From Azospirillum sp. OGB3 (GTDB taxonomy: Bacteria; Pseudomonadota; Alphaproteobacteria; Azospirillales; Azospirillaceae), in contig NZ_JACHYN010000006.1 in the NCBI RefSeq assembly GCF_014192915.1, forward strand, positions 186,001 through 250,000: a stretch of 64,000 nucleotides of DNA, in the 5' to 3' direction. The notes below the pieces were generated by a model. It was not told the DNA's origin, made no database searches, and saw nothing but the letters and a program-made list of their open reading frames with translations. Both the position numbers and the translations under genes were made by a program. Each line of letters starts with the position of its first letter. The stretch's first letter is position 1. Of the stretch, positions 62,288-64,000 are shown in pieces.

Positions 62288-63451
62288 CTACTTGCGGAAC
62301 AGGAACTCGCGGCCGACTTTCACGCGCTTCTCGCCGTCGTACTCGATGATGTCGGCGGTGGCGTAGGTCTCGGTCCAGCGCTCCGGCAGATAGCTGCCGG
62401 TGCCGATGATGTCGACGGGGGCGTTGGCCTCCGCCATCAGGCGGCACTTGGCCGGGCCGAAGCCGGAGCTGGCGACGATCTTCACCGCCGGGAATCCGGC
62501 CTCGTCCAGCTTCTCGCGCATGAAATGGATCGCCGCCGCCGACACGCCGGTGCCGATCAGATAGCGGAGCTGCGTCTCGTCGCGGTAGCCGCGGATGGAA
62601 TGGGGCGCGTGCCGCTCCAGCACCGCGTAGGAGCCCGGCGGGTCCAGCCCCTCCAGGAAGCGCCCGCCGGGCGTGTCGAGCCGCACCGCCAGCTTGCCCT
62701 GCGCGGCGAGGCCGGGGAAGCGGCGGCAGACCTCCATCGCGTCGGTCACCTCGCGCCCGAAGTAATCGACCAGGACGGTCAGCGGCAGTTCGGGGAAGGT
62801 CTCGTGGAACATCTCCGCCGCCCGCACGGTCGATCCGGCGTAGCCGATCAGCGCGTGCGGCATCGTCCCCATGCCCTTCTTCTGGCCGAAGAAATGGGCG
62901 GTGGCGTCGGTGGCGTTGCCGATGAAGCCCTTGGCGCCGACCTTGCGCTTCGCCCGGTCCGACCCGACCGAGGCGGCGTAGGCCATCATCTCCTCCATCT
63001 CCGTGCCGGCGCAGTGGCGCGCCTCCATGGCGAGGAAGGCGGTCTTCGGCAGGTCGGCGCACATGGTGAAGGCGTTGTAGGCGCCGACGCAGGCGGGGCC
63101 GAGCTTCTGCAGGATGATCGTCTCGGTGTCGACCAGATGGTAGAAGGAGCCGGTGATGTAGAGGATCGGCTCGCCCGCGCCGACCCACTTTCCTTCCGGA
63201 TAGTTCAGGACGATGTCGAGGTCAAACCCGCGCTCCCGCGCCACCGCCTCCAGCCATTCGATGGCGAGTCGCGGCGCGCAGACCACCGGGCGGCGCATGA
63301 AGATGGCGTAGGTGACCTTCTTGTCACCGAATTTCCCGACCGCCTCCTTGGTCCGCTTGAAGTAGGTGTCGGTCCATTCGGTGATGGCCGACGCGGGCGG
63401 ATGGCTGGCGGGCGCGTGACTGGCCGGCGGCTGGTTCCTGGTCTCGTCCAT
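62288..63451 (-). CDS. pncB: nicotinate phosphoribosyltransferase
   Basis: First step of NAD salvage from nicotinate. 387 residues. Seen: WTDTYFKRTKEAVGKFGDKK near the start, EPILYITGSFYHLVDTETII, ARHCAGTEMEEMMAYAASVG, GFIGNATDATAHFFGQKKGM, KIVASSGFGPAKCRLMAEA and PVDIIGTGSYLPERW at the C-terminal active site. N-terminal ~20 residues are a Pro/Ala-rich extension. ATG 63451. Confidence 0.93.
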   Translation of the reverse strand: MDETRNQPPASHAPASHPPASAITEWTDTYFKRTKEAVGKFGDKKVTYAIFMRRPVVCAPRLAIEWLEAVARERGFDLDIVLNYPEGKWVGAGEPILYITGSFYHLVDTETIILQKLGPACVGAYNAFTMCADLPKTAFLAMEARHCAGTEMEEMMAYAASVGSDRAKRKVGAKGFIGNATDATAHFFGQKKGMGTMPHALIGYAGSTVRAAEMFHETFPELPLTVLVDYFGREVTDAMEVCRRFPGLAAQGKLAVRLDTPGGRFLEGLDPPGSYAVLERHAPHSIRGYRDETQLRYLIGTGVSAAAIHFMREKLDEAGFPAVKIVASSGFGPAKCRLMAEANAPVDIIGTGSYLPERWTETYATADIIEYDGEKRVKVGREFLFRK

Positions 63452-63814
63452 GGCGATGTCCTTGTCTTCCCGCTCTTGCCCTTCGCGACGGTCACGTCCA
63501 GAGGCCGCCCCCACCGCGGGAACGGCGATCCGATAGAGAAACCAGCATTATACGCCCCGGCCCTCCGGTGGAAGAGGCTTCATCCGTCGGGGCCAACCGC
63601 CGCAAGCAACGGTGATTTACCAAAAATACGCTACGAAATCCGGCGCATTTCAAACACAAAGAAGCTGAGAAGAGATGCGCAGTTCCTTGCTGTAATGCGC
63701 TCTCACCAAAAAGTATAAAATACCTGTATTTGACGCCTTCCTTTTATCCATCCACCATACAGCCAAGAACAGGCGCCACTCCCCTTCGGCGCCGGAAAAA
63801 GCGACGAGGTCGGC
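63452..63814. promoter_or_regulatory. AT-rich spacer upstream of pncB and the last gene
   Basis: 363 bp. The left part is ordinary; 63600-63760 is AT-rich, with TATAAA at 63714-63719 and a tight dyad aaatac-ct-gtattt (63718-63731) that could be an operator of the rightward gene. No coding sign. Confidence 0.45.
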
Positions 63815-64000
63815 ATGAGCCGGACAATCCGCCAGAACACGCCGAACATTGCGGCGGCCCCCGCGACGGCAGGCCCCTCGACGCTCGACCGTCTCGGCCG
63901 CCGGGTGGTGGTCGGGCTTCTCTGCACCATGGCCGGCCTGGCCGCCGCGGGCACCGGCGGGGCCTTCCTGCTGAAGCCCGGCACGGCGCAGGCCGGGCGC
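63815..64000 (+). CDS. exported or membrane-anchored protein, N-terminal fragment (runs off window)
   Basis: The 62 visible codons start at ATG 63815 with GAGG 6 nt upstream. A ~30-residue Ala/Pro-rich cytosolic lead (NIAAAPATAGPSTLDRLG) is followed by a signal or anchor helix VVVGLLCTMAGLAAAGTGG and a possible cleavage site near KPGTAQA. The function cannot be told from this fragment. Confidence 0.65.
   Translation, partial: MSRTIRQNTPNIAAAPATAGPSTLDRLGRRVVVGLLCTMAGLAAAGTGGAFLLKPGTAQAGR

Overview
The window is a GC-rich (about 65-70 percent), densely packed bacterial chromosome segment. Gene content and order point to an alphaproteobacterium of the Rhodospirillales, most likely Azospirillum or a close relative. 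The main clues are the run rpiB-glyA-nrdR-ribD-ribE-ribBX-ribH-nusB-thiL, a MucR/Ros regulator, the aerobic-type cobalamin genes cobU-cobO-cobQ, a Bradyrhizobium-type beta-glucan synthase, SdhE and TamA/TamB. Assignment to genus is inference. No tRNA, rRNA, CRISPR array, insertion sequence or prophage was seen.

Layout. 1-9809 (minus strand) is a housekeeping operon: rpiB, glyA, nrdR, the riboflavin genes ribD, ribE, ribBX and ribH, nusB, thiL, a FliL-like membrane protein, then hppA (proton-pumping pyrophosphatase, cut by the window start). 9810-15213 holds mucR and a set of small stress-related or unknown genes (DUF892 ferritin-like, a second FliL-like protein, a GIY-YIG-like protein, DUF488, an ElaA-type acetyltransferase). 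15350-21243 has a DNA-damage ligase/exonuclease pair, psuG, MTA phosphorylase and a rhomboid protease. 21370-27734 is tamB-tamA. 28003-34380 has typA, an OsmC-type peroxidase, CsbD, a HIT protein and a GH17-GT2 glucan synthase. 34468-37197 is a regulatory patch: two Crp/Fnr proteins around a stand-alone receiver domain. 37696-40188 contains a type III polyketide synthase with an ICMT-type methyltransferase, then a DUF502 membrane protein.

40213-42434 is clearly lower in GC than its surroundings. It carries an unknown 331-residue protein and a small RTX-repeat protein, with several perfect inverted repeats in AT-rich spacers; it looks acquired. 42435-49963 has recG, cobQ-cobO-cobU, a PHB-depolymerase-family esterase and small exported proteins. 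50127-58606 has a FrnE-type DsbA protein, arfB, a PRC-barrel lipoprotein, an AI-2E-family permease with an extra C-terminal domain, a HEAT-ACT fusion, mfd and sdhE. 58739-64000 ends with an enoyl-CoA hydratase, an EgtB-type sulfoxide synthase, a thioredoxin-like 2Fe-2S ferredoxin, nicotinate phosphoribosyltransferase and the start of an exported or membrane-anchored protein.

The most interesting items are: a RibB whose RibA-like half lacks all zinc cysteines; a terminator-like hairpin at the head of the typA leader; the polyketide synthase/methyltransferase pair; unusual fusions (AI-2E plus Rossmann-like domain, HEAT plus ACT); two FliL-like paralogues outside any flagellar cluster; and the AT-rich RTX islet with its palindromes. 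I did not find a clear-cut new multi-gene system such as a defence island.
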